A stretch of DNA of 20,755 nucleotides from UMGS882 sp045598975 (GTDB lineage: Bacteria; Bacillota; Clostridia; Oscillospirales; CAG-382): the NCBI GenBank assembly GCA_045598975.1, contig JAZRVE010000056.1, positions 1 through 20,755 on the forward strand, read 5' to 3'. Both the position numbers and the translations under genes were made by a program. Under the pieces are notes generated by a model. That model saw only the letters and a program-made list of their open reading frames with translations. It was not told the origin of the DNA and searched no databases. Below are positions 13,393 through 20,621 of this stretch, in pieces (within the stretch, counting starts at the first letter, position 1; each line of letters begins with the position of its first letter).

Positions 13393-15942
13393 ATACTCTT
13401 CTACATAATACGGCGTCGGAGCAGGCGGGACGGGAGTGTCATGCGCCTCCGGCGAAGGCACGTCCGGAAGCTCCGGTATGGGCAGTTCCGTCTCTTCGGG
13501 CGGTACGTCGGCATGCGTGTGTACGTTGCAGTAACCTTCCGGCACGGTCGGTTGAGAAACAGGATCCGCCGAAATATTCGTTCCGGGAAAAGTGCCGTCC
13601 GGCTCGTGATAGATGAAATCCGAATCGGAAATGGTGATCGGATAGGTGAAATCACGATCCTTCACGCTTAACATCGCCACCTGCATGATCACGTCGGACG
13701 GACAGTACGGCGTTGCCAGCAGTCCCGTGGAGGAATCCCAGTCAACGAGCACGTGCGTCGAGCAGGTCTCGGTCGGGAGCTGGGACTTTGTGTAATAGCC
13801 CGTCGAAATGCGGTTGCCGCGACGGTCATGCGAGCAGTTTTCTCCCGGCAGCATGCCGCTGTCAAGGCAGAACGACCGCGTCGTCAGCCGCGAGAGATCG
13901 AAGGTTTTGAGCGGCTCCTCACCCGAGGCGGCTTTATCGAAGAATTTCTGATGGATGCGCTCCATGACCTTCTCCCACGCGAGCATTGCCGGGTTGGAAC
14001 TGAATTTGCCGAGGTATTTCGGCGTGTCGTAACCGAACCAGCACGCACCGACATAATAAGGAGTAAAGCCGGCGAAATAGCGATCCTTGTCATCGTTGGT
14101 GGAACCGGTCTTGCCGGCGATATTGAGCTTGCGGTCAAGCGTGAGAGCGGCGGCGGTACCGTTTGCCACGACGTTCTGCATGATCTTGGTCATGGTCTGC
14201 GCCGTGTCGGGTGAGATCGCCTGCTCGGTCTCTATGTTCTTTTCGAGAAGCACCGTTCCGTCGCTCCGGAGAACGCGGGTATACAGACGGGGTGCCGTAT
14301 AAACGCCGCCGCCGGGGAACATGGTGTATGCCGCCGCCACCTCCATGACGGTAAGACCGTGTGTGAGACCGCCGAGCGCAAGCGGCGCCAGATCACGGTC
14401 GCTCTCGACGAGGCTGTCTAAGTGCAGTTTGTTCTTGGCAAAGCTGAACGAGTAATCGACCGTCAGTTTTTTGAGCACCTTGATGGCGACGGTGTTCTTG
14501 GATAACTCTATGGCGCGGTTGATGGTAATGAGTCCGTCGTAGCGGTTGGGGGCGTTGACCGGCCAATACCGTCCGAGGCTTGATTTGTATTCGACGGGCG
14601 TATCGTCGATGACCGTCGAGTAGTTGATGAGTCCCAGGTCCATGGCGGGCGCATAGACGGTGAGCGGCTTGATGGAAGAACCGATCTGCCGCTTGCTCTG
14701 CGTCGCACGGTTGAGATCGCGGTCGCCGGTCTTCTCTCTGCCGCCGATGATGCCCTTGACGTCGCCGTTGCGGTAGTCGATGACGACCATGGCGGATTCC
14801 GGCTGAACGCCGTCCGACACCTTCTGGAAGGTATCCGGCGAGAAGAAAACGTCTTCCATGGCGGACTGCACTTCGGGATCAATGGTGGCGTAAATTTCAA
14901 GTCCGCCGGAATAAATGATGGTGGAGGCGTACTCGCGGGAGTAGCCGTACTGCTCCTGCAAATCGTCCATGATCTCTTCAATGAGCGCATCCTTGAAGTA
15001 GGAATTGGACTTGGTCACGGTGCCGTCGAGCACCGTCATGTTGATGACGATTTCCTCGTCCTTGGCGCTCAGGTATTCCTCCTCGGTGATCCAGCCGAGC
15101 TCGCTCATTTTTTTGAGCACGCTTTCACGGCGTGCCCGGTTGAAATCGGGATTGCGGACGGGATCGTACTTGGTGGGGGATTTGGGGATGGCGGCGAGGG
15201 CGGCACACTCAACGAGCGACAGCTCGGAGACGTCCTTGCCGAAATAGTAGTTGGCGGCCGCCTGCACGCCGTAGTTGTTGCGGGAGAGGTTGATGGTATT
15301 GAGGTACATCTCAACGATCTCCTGCTTGCTGTGCTTCTTGGTCAGGCTGAGAGCGCGGAAAATCTCTTTGATCTTGCGCTGGATGGTGGTCTCGTCCTCG
15401 GAGGTGATGTTCTTGATGAGCTGCTGGGTGATGGTAGAGCCGCCGTAGCTGTCGTTGCCGCCGGCAAATTCAAGCGCCGCACCGAAGGTACGCTTCCAGT
15501 CGACACCGCTGTTCTGCCAGAAACGCTCGTCCTCGATGGCGAGAAAAGCGTCGACAAGGTTTTTCGGCATGGACGTATAGGGCACCCACGAACGGTTTTC
15601 CGTGCCGTAAATGCGCTGATCTTCCAGCTCTACGGCGTTGCCGCTCTCATCGGTATAAAAAATCTTGGTGGTCTGATCGAGGTTGACTTTGAGATTCTCG
15701 ATGTCAAAATCCTCCTCAATGAGATACGTTCTGACGTAATCGTAAAACGTGACTCCCACCGCGATACCGGAAATGGTAAGGATGAGCAGCAGTGTGATAA
15801 GCACGCCGAGCACCCATTTGAGCACGTTTCCGGTCGCCCGGGAACCTTTTTTGATGGCGCGCTTGACGCCGGCTTTTTTGATATTGACGGTGGTGTTGAC
15901 GGTGATATTTTCAAACCGTCCGCGTTTGCCGTTGTTGTTCAT
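13390..15942 (-). CDS. Class A penicillin-binding protein (bifunctional glycosyltransferase/transpeptidase, PBP1a type)
   Basis: Bifunctional peptidoglycan synthase of 850 residues. It has a basic, Asn-rich cytoplasmic tail, a membrane anchor (~41-63), a GT51 glycosyltransferase (~120-300) and a transpeptidase (~380-700). GT51 catalytic Glu137 lies in EDER, with GGSTITQQL (168-176) and the second acidic residue Glu211 in EMYLN. Transpeptidase motifs are SSIK (Ser422, Lys425), SKN (Ser481-Asn483) and KTG (611-613), all intact. The C-terminus carries a Cys-containing segment (~700-790) and a Pro/Glu-rich tail (~815-850) ending PYYVEEY. ATG at 15942 is preceded by AAAGGA about 11 bases upstream. 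It is divergent from the BofC-like gene. It resembles ponA/pbp1a, but I leave the symbol blank. Confidence 0.95.
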   Translation of the reverse strand: MNNNGKRGRFENITVNTTVNIKKAGVKRAIKKGSRATGNVLKWVLGVLITLLLILTISGIAVGVTFYDYVRTYLIEEDFDIENLKVNLDQTTKIFYTDESGNAVELEDQRIYGTENRSWVPYTSMPKNLVDAFLAIEDERFWQNSGVDWKRTFGAALEFAGGNDSYGGSTITQQLIKNITSEDETTIQRKIKEIFRALSLTKKHSKQEIVEMYLNTINLSRNNYGVQAAANYYFGKDVSELSLVECAALAAIPKSPTKYDPVRNPDFNRARRESVLKKMSELGWITEEEYLSAKDEEIVINMTVLDGTVTKSNSYFKDALIEEIMDDLQEQYGYSREYASTIIYSGGLEIYATIDPEVQSAMEDVFFSPDTFQKVSDGVQPESAMVVIDYRNGDVKGIIGGREKTGDRDLNRATQSKRQIGSSIKPLTVYAPAMDLGLINYSTVIDDTPVEYKSSLGRYWPVNAPNRYDGLITINRAIELSKNTVAIKVLKKLTVDYSFSFAKNKLHLDSLVESDRDLAPLALGGLTHGLTVMEVAAAYTMFPGGGVYTAPRLYTRVLRSDGTVLLEKNIETEQAISPDTAQTMTKIMQNVVANGTAAALTLDRKLNIAGKTGSTNDDKDRYFAGFTPYYVGACWFGYDTPKYLGKFSSNPAMLAWEKVMERIHQKFFDKAASGEEPLKTFDLSRLTTRSFCLDSGMLPGENCSHDRRGNRISTGYYTKSQLPTETCSTHVLVDWDSSTGLLATPYCPSDVIMQVAMLSVKDRDFTYPITISDSDFIYHEPDGTFPGTNISADPVSQPTVPEGYCNVHTHADVPPEETELPIPELPDVPSPEAHDTPVPPAPTPYYVEEY

Positions 15943-15981
15943 TCCTGAGGTTGTCCTTTCTGTTTTGATGCCGGACAGGCA

Positions 15982-16011
15982 GAATAAAGCTTCCTTTTTC
16001 CGGTAATACTA
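15982..16011 (+). promoter_or_regulatory. Candidate sigma-G promoter of the BofC-like gene
   Basis: GAATA (15982-15986) fully matches the sigma-G -35 consensus GHATR. After 18 bases, AATACTA (16005-16011) matches the -10 consensus CATNHTA at six of seven positions. Transcription would start near 16018, just before the Shine-Dalgarno AAAGGGGA. The consensus is from Bacillus and is recalled rather than computed. Confidence 0.45.
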
Positions 16012-16039
16012 TACGCACGACCGAAAGGGGAAATGGCAG

Positions 16040-16432
16040 ATGAAAAAATACGGGATCATAAAATACGGTGCGGCGGCCGCGGTGTTTTGCCTTACGTGCC
16101 TTGCGGCACGGTACCACGGCGCAGAGCTTGTCCGATACGAGGCGTCGGCGCAGACACGGACGTCGGACGCGGTACGGGATACGGCGGAACGGGAAAGCGA
16201 TCCCGCGGCGCTCGCGTCGGAGCCGGACGCCATCCCCGTGTGCCCTGTTTACACGCTGACCTGCCGCGGCGGGTGCCTCATGGTACGCGACGACACAGAG
16301 CGCCTGTTATATGTAAAAGCGCTGCCGCGGAAAAATCTGACCGCCGCCGACGTGAGCGAGCTCGAACGGGGCGGCATTCGCATCACCGCCCGTTCGGAAC
16401 TGCTCGAACTGCTTTCGTATCTCGACAGTTGA
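16040..16432 (+). CDS. BofC C-terminal-domain-like small exported protein
   Basis: A 130-residue protein with an N-terminal signal or anchor (~7-24), a low-complexity polar linker (~35-70) and a compact C-terminal domain (~70-130). Its pattern YTLTCRGGCLMVR, LYVKALPRKNL and LERGGIRITARSELLELLSYL matches the small clostridial proteins related to the BofC C-terminus (one Y-x-L strand, a G turn, a strand, a Pro turn, then an L-x-x-G-I-x-x-x-x-E-L helix). In B. subtilis BofC is made in the forespore under sigma-G and restrains SpoIVB in the sigma-K checkpoint; a short clostridial relative need not have that role. ATG at 16040 follows AAAGGGGA. It is divergent from the class A PBP gene and convergent with the next gene. 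The assignment is by visual resemblance. Confidence 0.65.
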   Translation: MKKYGIIKYGAAAAVFCLTCLAARYHGAELVRYEASAQTRTSDAVRDTAERESDPAALASEPDAIPVCPVYTLTCRGGCLMVRDDTERLLYVKALPRKNLTAADVSELERGGIRITARSELLELLSYLDS

Positions 16433-16436
16433 TTTT

Positions 16437-16772
16437 TTATGAGCGTCCGTCCGAGGACGGCTTTTCAAACAGCGAGCAAAACGTGTATAAAACGGTCGCC
16501 GCGAGAAGCAGTACGCCGAGCACCTTCAACAAAGGAATCTCCTTGTCGAAGCCGAAATGCCAGCCGGCAAGATCCTTATGCTTACGGTTGGAATGAATGG
16601 CGAAATTGCCGCTGCACTTGCCGATCAGGGTGATGCCCTTGGCATTGTCGGCGGCTTCCCTTGTCACGTTGACTGTTTCTCTGGCGCTGTCCTTCATAAA
16701 GTTGATGGTGTCCTTGGCAGTGTCCGCGCTTCTGTCGAGGAAACGCTTGACGTCCGATGAATTAAGATCCAT
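16437..16772 (-). CDS. Small membrane protein with an amphipathic N-terminal helix, function unknown
   Basis: I do not recognise this 111-residue protein. Residues ~5-47 look like one long charged amphipathic helix with alternating Asp/Lys/Arg and Ala (DVKRFLDRSADTAKDTINF...), similar in character to YtxH/LEA-type helices. A short segment rich in Gly, His and Lys follows (GKCSGNFAIHSNRKHKDLAGWH). One hydrophobic span is near the C-terminus (~80-101), so the helix probably faces the cytoplasm with a C-terminal anchor. AAAGGA lies 12 bases before the ATG. It follows alr on the same strand after 108 bases that hold a perfect inverted repeat and a sigma-G/F-like -10 (CATACTA), so it may be separately expressed. 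Confidence 0.65.
   Translation of the reverse strand: MDLNSSDVKRFLDRSADTAKDTINFMKDSARETVNVTREAADNAKGITLIGKCSGNFAIHSNRKHKDLAGWHFGFDKEIPLLKVLGVLLLAATVLYTFCSLFEKPSSDGRS
16447..16465 (+). terminator. Possible terminator of the BofC-like gene inside the convergent gene's 3' end
   Basis: CCGTC (16447-16451), loop CGAG, GACGG (16456-16460), then CTTTT. It is a short 5-base-pair GC-rich stem with a small T-run, 15 bases past the BofC-like stop and within the last codons of the convergent small membrane protein. It is weak, but it is the only candidate between the two genes. Confidence 0.35.
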
Positions 16773-16800
16773 TTTGTGACGAGTCCTTTCTTTGATCTGT

Positions 16801-16850
16801 GCTGTCCGACGGACAGCGTTTTTGTTTGAAATACTTACGGAAATAGTATG
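16801..16850 (-). promoter_or_regulatory. Inverted repeat and sigma-G/F-like -10 upstream of the small membrane protein
   Basis: GCTGTCC-GAC-GGACAGC (16801-16817) is a perfect 7-base inverted repeat with a 3-base loop, followed on the plus strand by GTTTTTG. On the minus strand CATACTA (16850-16844) matches the sigma-G -10 consensus exactly, but no good GHATR lies 17-18 bases upstream. The repeat sits in the untranslated leader of the minus-strand gene and could be a plus-strand terminator or an RNA element of that leader. Confidence 0.3.
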
Positions 16851-16880
16851 GCGTTTTTCGAGAAAAACTAACCGTGGTTT

Positions 16881-18005
16881 TTATTTTTCAAGATAAAGCC
16901 GCGGCACCCGTTTGGATACGGCGCACAACAGCTCGTAGGCGATGGTGCCGGCGTCTTTCGCGGTTTCTTCCGCCGAAAGGCATATTCCCCCGCTTGTCCC
17001 GAACAGCGTCACCTCGTCGCCTACCGCAACGTCCGGCACGTCGGTCACGTCGATCATGGTCATGTCCATGCACACGCGCCCGACGACGGGCGCTTTTCTG
17101 CCGCGGATAAGCACGCTCCCTTTACCGGAAAGACTGCGCTGAAACCCGTCCGCGTACCCGACGCCGATGACGGCGATACGGCGGTCGCTTTGCGCCGTGT
17201 AAGTACAGCCGTAGCTGACGGTCTCCCCTTTTTTGAGGGTGTGCACGTTGACGACGGTCGTCACGAAACGCATGACGGGACGGTAGTCCTTCCCCGCGTA
17301 ATAGCCGTACAGCGAGATGCCCATGCGCACCATGTCCATGTGCATGGCGGGAAAGCGTTCGAGGCCGGCGCTGTTGCAGATATGGCGGTAGACGGGCGAA
17401 AGCCCGCTTTTTTCGATACAGGCAAGGCAGTGCCCGTAGCGGGCGAACTGCTTTTCGGAAAAGGGCTCGCCGTCCGGCTCGTCCGCCACGGCAAAGTGGC
17501 TGAAAACGCCCTCCAATCGGATGTTGGGGTGAGCAAGAAGCCATGCGCAGGTCTGTTTCAGCTCTTCGGGGACACCGTCGCCCGTGGCATCAAAGCCTGT
17601 CCGGCTCATGCCGGTGTCGAGTTTGACGTGTACGCAGAGTGTTCTTCCGTTTGCGGCGTCGGTCATGGCTTTCAGATGCTCAAAGGTATCCACGGCGAGG
17701 GAAATATCGTTCTCTGCCGCATCTTCCAAAAGCTCGTCCGCCACGTAGCCGAGAATGAGGATGCGCCCGGCAATGTCGTTTTCCCGCAATTCGAGCGCCT
17801 CGTTAAGGCAGGAAACGGCAAAGACGCGGCAGCCCTCTTTTTCGAGCCTTTTCGCCACGCGCACGGCACCGTGCCCGTAGGCGTCCGCCTTGACGACCGC
17901 CGCCACGAGCGCACCGCCGACCTTTTTTTCGGCGGTATGATAATTTTCGGCAAGGGCGTCGAGGTCGATCTCCGCTCTCGTTTTCCGGGTATCGTGAAAT
18001 ATCAT
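16881..18005 (-). CDS. alr: Alanine racemase
   Basis: PLP-dependent interconversion of L- and D-alanine for peptidoglycan precursors; in spore-formers a second copy also tunes the germination response to alanine. 374 residues, the normal length. The PLP lysine is Lys39 in VVKADAYGHG and the second catalytic base is Tyr265 in VSYGCTY, the same number as in the Geobacillus enzyme. The PLP barrel (~10-235) is followed by the beta domain, ending VPRLYLEK. ATG at 18005 follows AAGGAC and lies two bases past the upstream gene's stop. The longer frame reaching 18287 overlaps the lipoprotein gene and is not used. The order nnr - YdcC/GerS-like - alr is conserved in Firmicutes. Confidence 0.96.
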   Translation of the reverse strand: MIFHDTRKTRAEIDLDALAENYHTAEKKVGGALVAAVVKADAYGHGAVRVAKRLEKEGCRVFAVSCLNEALELRENDIAGRILILGYVADELLEDAAENDISLAVDTFEHLKAMTDAANGRTLCVHVKLDTGMSRTGFDATGDGVPEELKQTCAWLLAHPNIRLEGVFSHFAVADEPDGEPFSEKQFARYGHCLACIEKSGLSPVYRHICNSAGLERFPAMHMDMVRMGISLYGYYAGKDYRPVMRFVTTVVNVHTLKKGETVSYGCTYTAQSDRRIAVIGVGYADGFQRSLSGKGSVLIRGRKAPVVGRVCMDMTMIDVTDVPDVAVGDEVTLFGTSGGICLSAEETAKDAGTIAYELLCAVSKRVPRLYLEK

Positions 18006-18007
18006 TT

Positions 18008-18637
18008 TTAAGAGTCCTTCCCAATGGGGTCTGTCTGTTTGATTTTCGTGATCCGGGCTTCCGCCGTCACGTCGTCCGTGCGGATCGTCATGCACAGCGG
18101 CGTTCCCGTTGCGACGTCGTACAGAATCAGCACGCTTCCCTCGTCGGTCGCAAGCGATACCTGATACGGCACCACGTCCGTAAGTCCTTCGACGGAAAAA
18201 ACGTCCTCGCCTGGCGAAAAGGCGCCCGCGTCCGCTTTTTCCGTATAATATGCCATGCGGTTCTCCCATAACGCAAGCAAGGTGCACAGCCGTCCGAGAA
18301 ACGCCTTCGGCACTTCCGCCCGCACGCCCGCATAGGCGATGGTGATATCCGGCGTGCCGCCGTCCGGCGACGCAATGACCGAAATGCCGTCATACGGCTC
18401 GGGAGAAACAAGAGAAAGCGTAAGCGTTTCGGGCGTTCTTGCCACGAAGGCTTCTCCCGTAACCGTCTGTCCGTCCGCCGTCAGCACGTATTCGAACTGC
18501 GCTTCGTAAGAGGAGGACAGATACCGGCATAAGTCCCTTTTGCCGACGTTTGCCGAACAGCCGGCAAGCACGGATGCGACGAGGATAAGCATGGCGAAAA
18601 CGCCGAAAAAAATGCGAAACGCGCCGTGGGGTTTCAT
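18008..18637 (-). CDS. YdcC/GerS-like sporulation or germination lipoprotein
   Basis: A 209-residue lipoprotein: hydrophobic signal (~8-25) with lipobox LAGC (Cys27), then a mature beta-rich domain whose strands alternate as in LolA/LolB-type folds (SSYEAQFEYVL, TVTGEAFVARTPETLTLSLVSP, GISVIASPDG, ITIAYAGVRAEVP; later SVLILYDVATGTPLCMTI and EARITKI). B. subtilis ydcC lies directly upstream of its alanine racemase gene, and in C. difficile the germination lipoprotein GerS is encoded with alr2. Position and fold point to that family, in which GerS supports CwlD in making cortex muramic-delta-lactam. ATG at 18637 follows AAGGAG with good spacing; it starts 27 bases after nnr and ends two bases before alr. 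Family membership is inferred from layout and context. Confidence 0.72.
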   Translation of the reverse strand: MKPHGAFRIFFGVFAMLILVASVLAGCSANVGKRDLCRYLSSSYEAQFEYVLTADGQTVTGEAFVARTPETLTLSLVSPEPYDGISVIASPDGGTPDITIAYAGVRAEVPKAFLGRLCTLLALWENRMAYYTEKADAGAFSPGEDVFSVEGLTDVVPYQVSLATDEGSVLILYDVATGTPLCMTIRTDDVTAEARITKIKQTDPIGKDS

Positions 18638-18664
18638 AAAACCGCTCCTTTGAAAACGAAAAAG

Positions 18665-20176
18665 TCAAGGAAGCAGTTTCGCAAGCTCCGTAAACAGATC
18701 CGACGGGATCATGCCGTACGCCGACAGTGCCGACTGTGTCCGTTCCGCCGCTTTTCCGTGGAGATACGCGCCGCAGACGGCGGCTTCAAAGGCTTTGACA
18801 CGCACGTTCGCGGCAAGTCCCGCGATAAGCCCCGCCAGCACGTCGCCGCTCCCGCCCTTGGCAAGTCCCGGGGTACCGGTCGTGTTGACGGCAAGCCGTC
18901 CGTTGTGGTCGGTGATGAGGGTGGAGGCGCCTTTGAGGACGGTGATACAGCGGTTTTCCTTTGAAAAGGCAAGCGCGTTCGTGATGCGGTCGGCATTGAC
19001 GAGCGCGGCGTCTTTCCCGGTAAGACGGGCAAATTCGCCCGGATGCGGCGTGAGAATGGGAGGACGGAAGGCTTCCTTCAAGACATGTATATGCCCGCGA
19101 AGCAGGTTTATGCCGTCGGCGTCCAGAACAATCTGCGTTTTTGCCTCGCGCAAAAGCCGCAGGACAAAATCTCTTTTGGCGTTGCTCACGCCGAGCCCGC
19201 ATCCGACAAGGATGGCGGAAAAGTGATCCGCGTCGTCGCATAACGACGAGAGGGCGGCTTGATCCGTCCAGTCGATAACGCGGTAGACGGGTTCGGCAAG
19301 GTGAGCGGCGACGCAGTCGGTGACCGGCTTTTCCGATGCCACCGTGACAAGTCCCGCACCGGCTCTGACCGCCGCCTTCGCCGAAAGCACCGCGGCGCCC
19401 GTCATGACGGGACTGCCGCAGACGCACAGCACCTTGCCGTGATCGCCCTTATGGGCGTCGGGCAGGCGCTCCGGCAGAACATAGCGGACATACTCATCGT
19501 CCGGGAGCAGAAAAGAGGTTTTCTTGTTTTCCAGCATTTCCGACGGGATGCCGATGGAAATGAGCGTGACGTCTCCCGCGTAGGCGCGTCCCGGGTAGGA
19601 AACCAGCCCCGGCTTGCAGGCGGTGACGGTAAGCGTCCTGTCCGCACAAAATGCCGTCGTGCCGACTTTGCCGTCGTCCGCCGACACGCCGCTCGGCACG
19701 TCGAGCGCGACGCGGAGAGCTTTGCGTTCGTTGGCAAAGCGGATATAGTCGGTCATTGGCTCGCATTCGTCGAGCTCGCCGTGGAAACCGATGCCGAACA
19801 CGGCATCTATGATGACGTCGGCGTGCAGCAATTCGTAATAGATGTCCTCCGGGCGATTAAGCACCTTGCCGCCGGCGGCAAGATATTTTTTATAAAACGT
19901 ATAGGCAGGCTCCCGTGTGGGGATGATATCGTCCTGAATGAGGCAGACGGTCGGGAATCCGACACGCGTGAACAGAGAAGCGAGGGCGTAGCCGTCACCG
20001 GCATTATTACCGCCTCCGCAGAGAAAGGCGAGGCGTTTTCCGTCGATGTCGGTCTGCCGCAGAGCCTCATACATGCCTCTTGCGGCGCGTGCCATGAGTT
20101 CTTCTTTTTCCAGATTTTCCGCTTTTGCGTAATCGGTTTCCAATTCGTACAGTTGCTTTGAGGTGAACAGAAACAC
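18665..20176 (-). CDS. nnr: Bifunctional NAD(P)H-hydrate epimerase/ADP-dependent dehydratase
   Basis: Repairs hydrated NADH and NADPH. 503 residues hold both activities. The N-terminal YjeF-type epimerase (~1-215) has GGGNNAGDGY (NNAGDG at 57-62), DAVFGIGF (124-131) and DVPSG (159-163). The C-terminal ribokinase-like dehydratase (~225-500) has HPGEFARL (378-385) and KGGSGDVL (440-447) for ADP binding. The start is GTG at 20176: the Shine-Dalgarno GGGGAGG ends at 20185, leaving 8 bases, whereas the earlier GTG at 20185 overlaps the Shine-Dalgarno itself. A strong promoter lies upstream. In many Firmicutes acpS precedes this gene; here a hairpin-rich non-coding stretch does instead. Confidence 0.95.
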   Translation of the reverse strand: MFLFTSKQLYELETDYAKAENLEKEELMARAARGMYEALRQTDIDGKRLAFLCGGGNNAGDGYALASLFTRVGFPTVCLIQDDIIPTREPAYTFYKKYLAAGGKVLNRPEDIYYELLHADVIIDAVFGIGFHGELDECEPMTDYIRFANERKALRVALDVPSGVSADDGKVGTTAFCADRTLTVTACKPGLVSYPGRAYAGDVTLISIGIPSEMLENKKTSFLLPDDEYVRYVLPERLPDAHKGDHGKVLCVCGSPVMTGAAVLSAKAAVRAGAGLVTVASEKPVTDCVAAHLAEPVYRVIDWTDQAALSSLCDDADHFSAILVGCGLGVSNAKRDFVLRLLREAKTQIVLDADGINLLRGHIHVLKEAFRPPILTPHPGEFARLTGKDAALVNADRITNALAFSKENRCITVLKGASTLITDHNGRLAVNTTGTPGLAKGGSGDVLAGLIAGLAANVRVKAFEAAVCGAYLHGKAAERTQSALSAYGMIPSDLFTELAKLLP

Positions 20177-20209
20177 GGCACACACCTCCCCTTTTATTTA
20201 TTCCTTTAC

Positions 20210-20238
20210 ATTATACACCATATTTTTCTACTTTGCAA
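20210..20238 (-). promoter_or_regulatory. Sigma-A promoter of nnr
   Basis: On the minus strand TTGCAA (20238-20233), a 17-base spacer and TATAAT (20215-20210). It is placed about 20 bases before the Shine-Dalgarno and probably drives nnr, the GerS-like gene and alr. Confidence 0.8.
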
Positions 20239-20271
20239 CTGTTTTCTTTCAAAAGAAAGTGAAGAAAGGAA

Positions 20272-20303
20272 TCGGCTTTTTTCTTACAAAAGAAAAAAGC
20301 CGA
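20272..20303. repeat. Perfect 14-bp inverted repeat, A/T-rich hairpin
   Basis: TCGGCTTTTTTCTT (20272-20285), loop ACAA, AAGAAAAAAGCCGA (20290-20303). The stem is perfect and reads the same from either strand. A second small hairpin (CTTTC-AAAA-GAAAG) lies just upstream at about 20246-20259. Confidence 0.9.
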
Positions 20304-20316
20304 ACAAAAAAGATTG

Positions 20317-20345
20317 CCGGGGAGCAGCCCCGGACCCCCTGCTCC
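20317..20345. repeat. Two mutually exclusive GC-rich hairpins
   Basis: CCGGGG (20317-20322) pairs with CCCCGG (20328-20333) over loop AGCAG. Alternatively GGAGCAG (20321-20327) pairs with CTGCTCC (20339-20345) over an 11-base loop. The two pairings share bases, and the second also competes with the next hairpin. Confidence 0.8.
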
Positions 20346-20371
20346 GCAAAACGGGAAAACGTTTTGCGGAG
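20342..20371. repeat. Perfect 12-bp inverted repeat
   Basis: CTCCGCAAAACG (20342-20353), loop GGAAAA, CGTTTTGCGGAG (20360-20371). It is the third consecutive hairpin of the cluster, separated from the others by only a few bases. Confidence 0.9.
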
Positions 20372-20505
20372 GTGCGGGACGGTATCGTGGCGGCATCGGT
20401 ACGGGACGCGCCGAAACTCCAAACCGTGCGGCACGGGTGGATTTTTATTGTGAAAACGGCGGCGTACTGCCGGAAACTCATGACTTGCGGAAACGGACGA
20501 TTTGG

Positions 20506-20621
20506 CGAGATGTTGTCCTATCCCGATTTCTGCCTCTTTCCGCCGCGGGCGAATTTGGCAAGAATTTCCGGGAACTCTGCGCGCGGGATAGGGACGCAAA
20601 GTGGGATAGAACAACATCTCG
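20506..20621. repeat. Long inverted repeat, 19-bp arms with one mismatch
   Basis: CGAGATGTTGTCCTATCCC (20506-20524) and GGGATAGAACAACATCTCG (20603-20621) pair with one C/A mismatch across a 78-base interior. The interior contains a second GGGATAG (20585-20591) that could pair with CTATCCC of the left arm instead. No target-site duplication is visible at the outer edges (TTTGG and TATAG). Confidence 0.88.

Noticed and set aside
15985..16017. Sigma-A promoter for the class A PBP gene (TATAGT on the minus strand)
   Set aside because: No acceptable -35 lies 16-18 bases upstream. The A/T-rich box is already explained by the plus-strand sigma-G candidate.
20249..20617. 122-residue minus-strand frame across the hairpin cluster
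   Set aside because: Its composition is dominated by Arg, Pro and Phe and it is read straight through perfect inverted repeats. This is typical of a spurious frame in an intergenic repeat.
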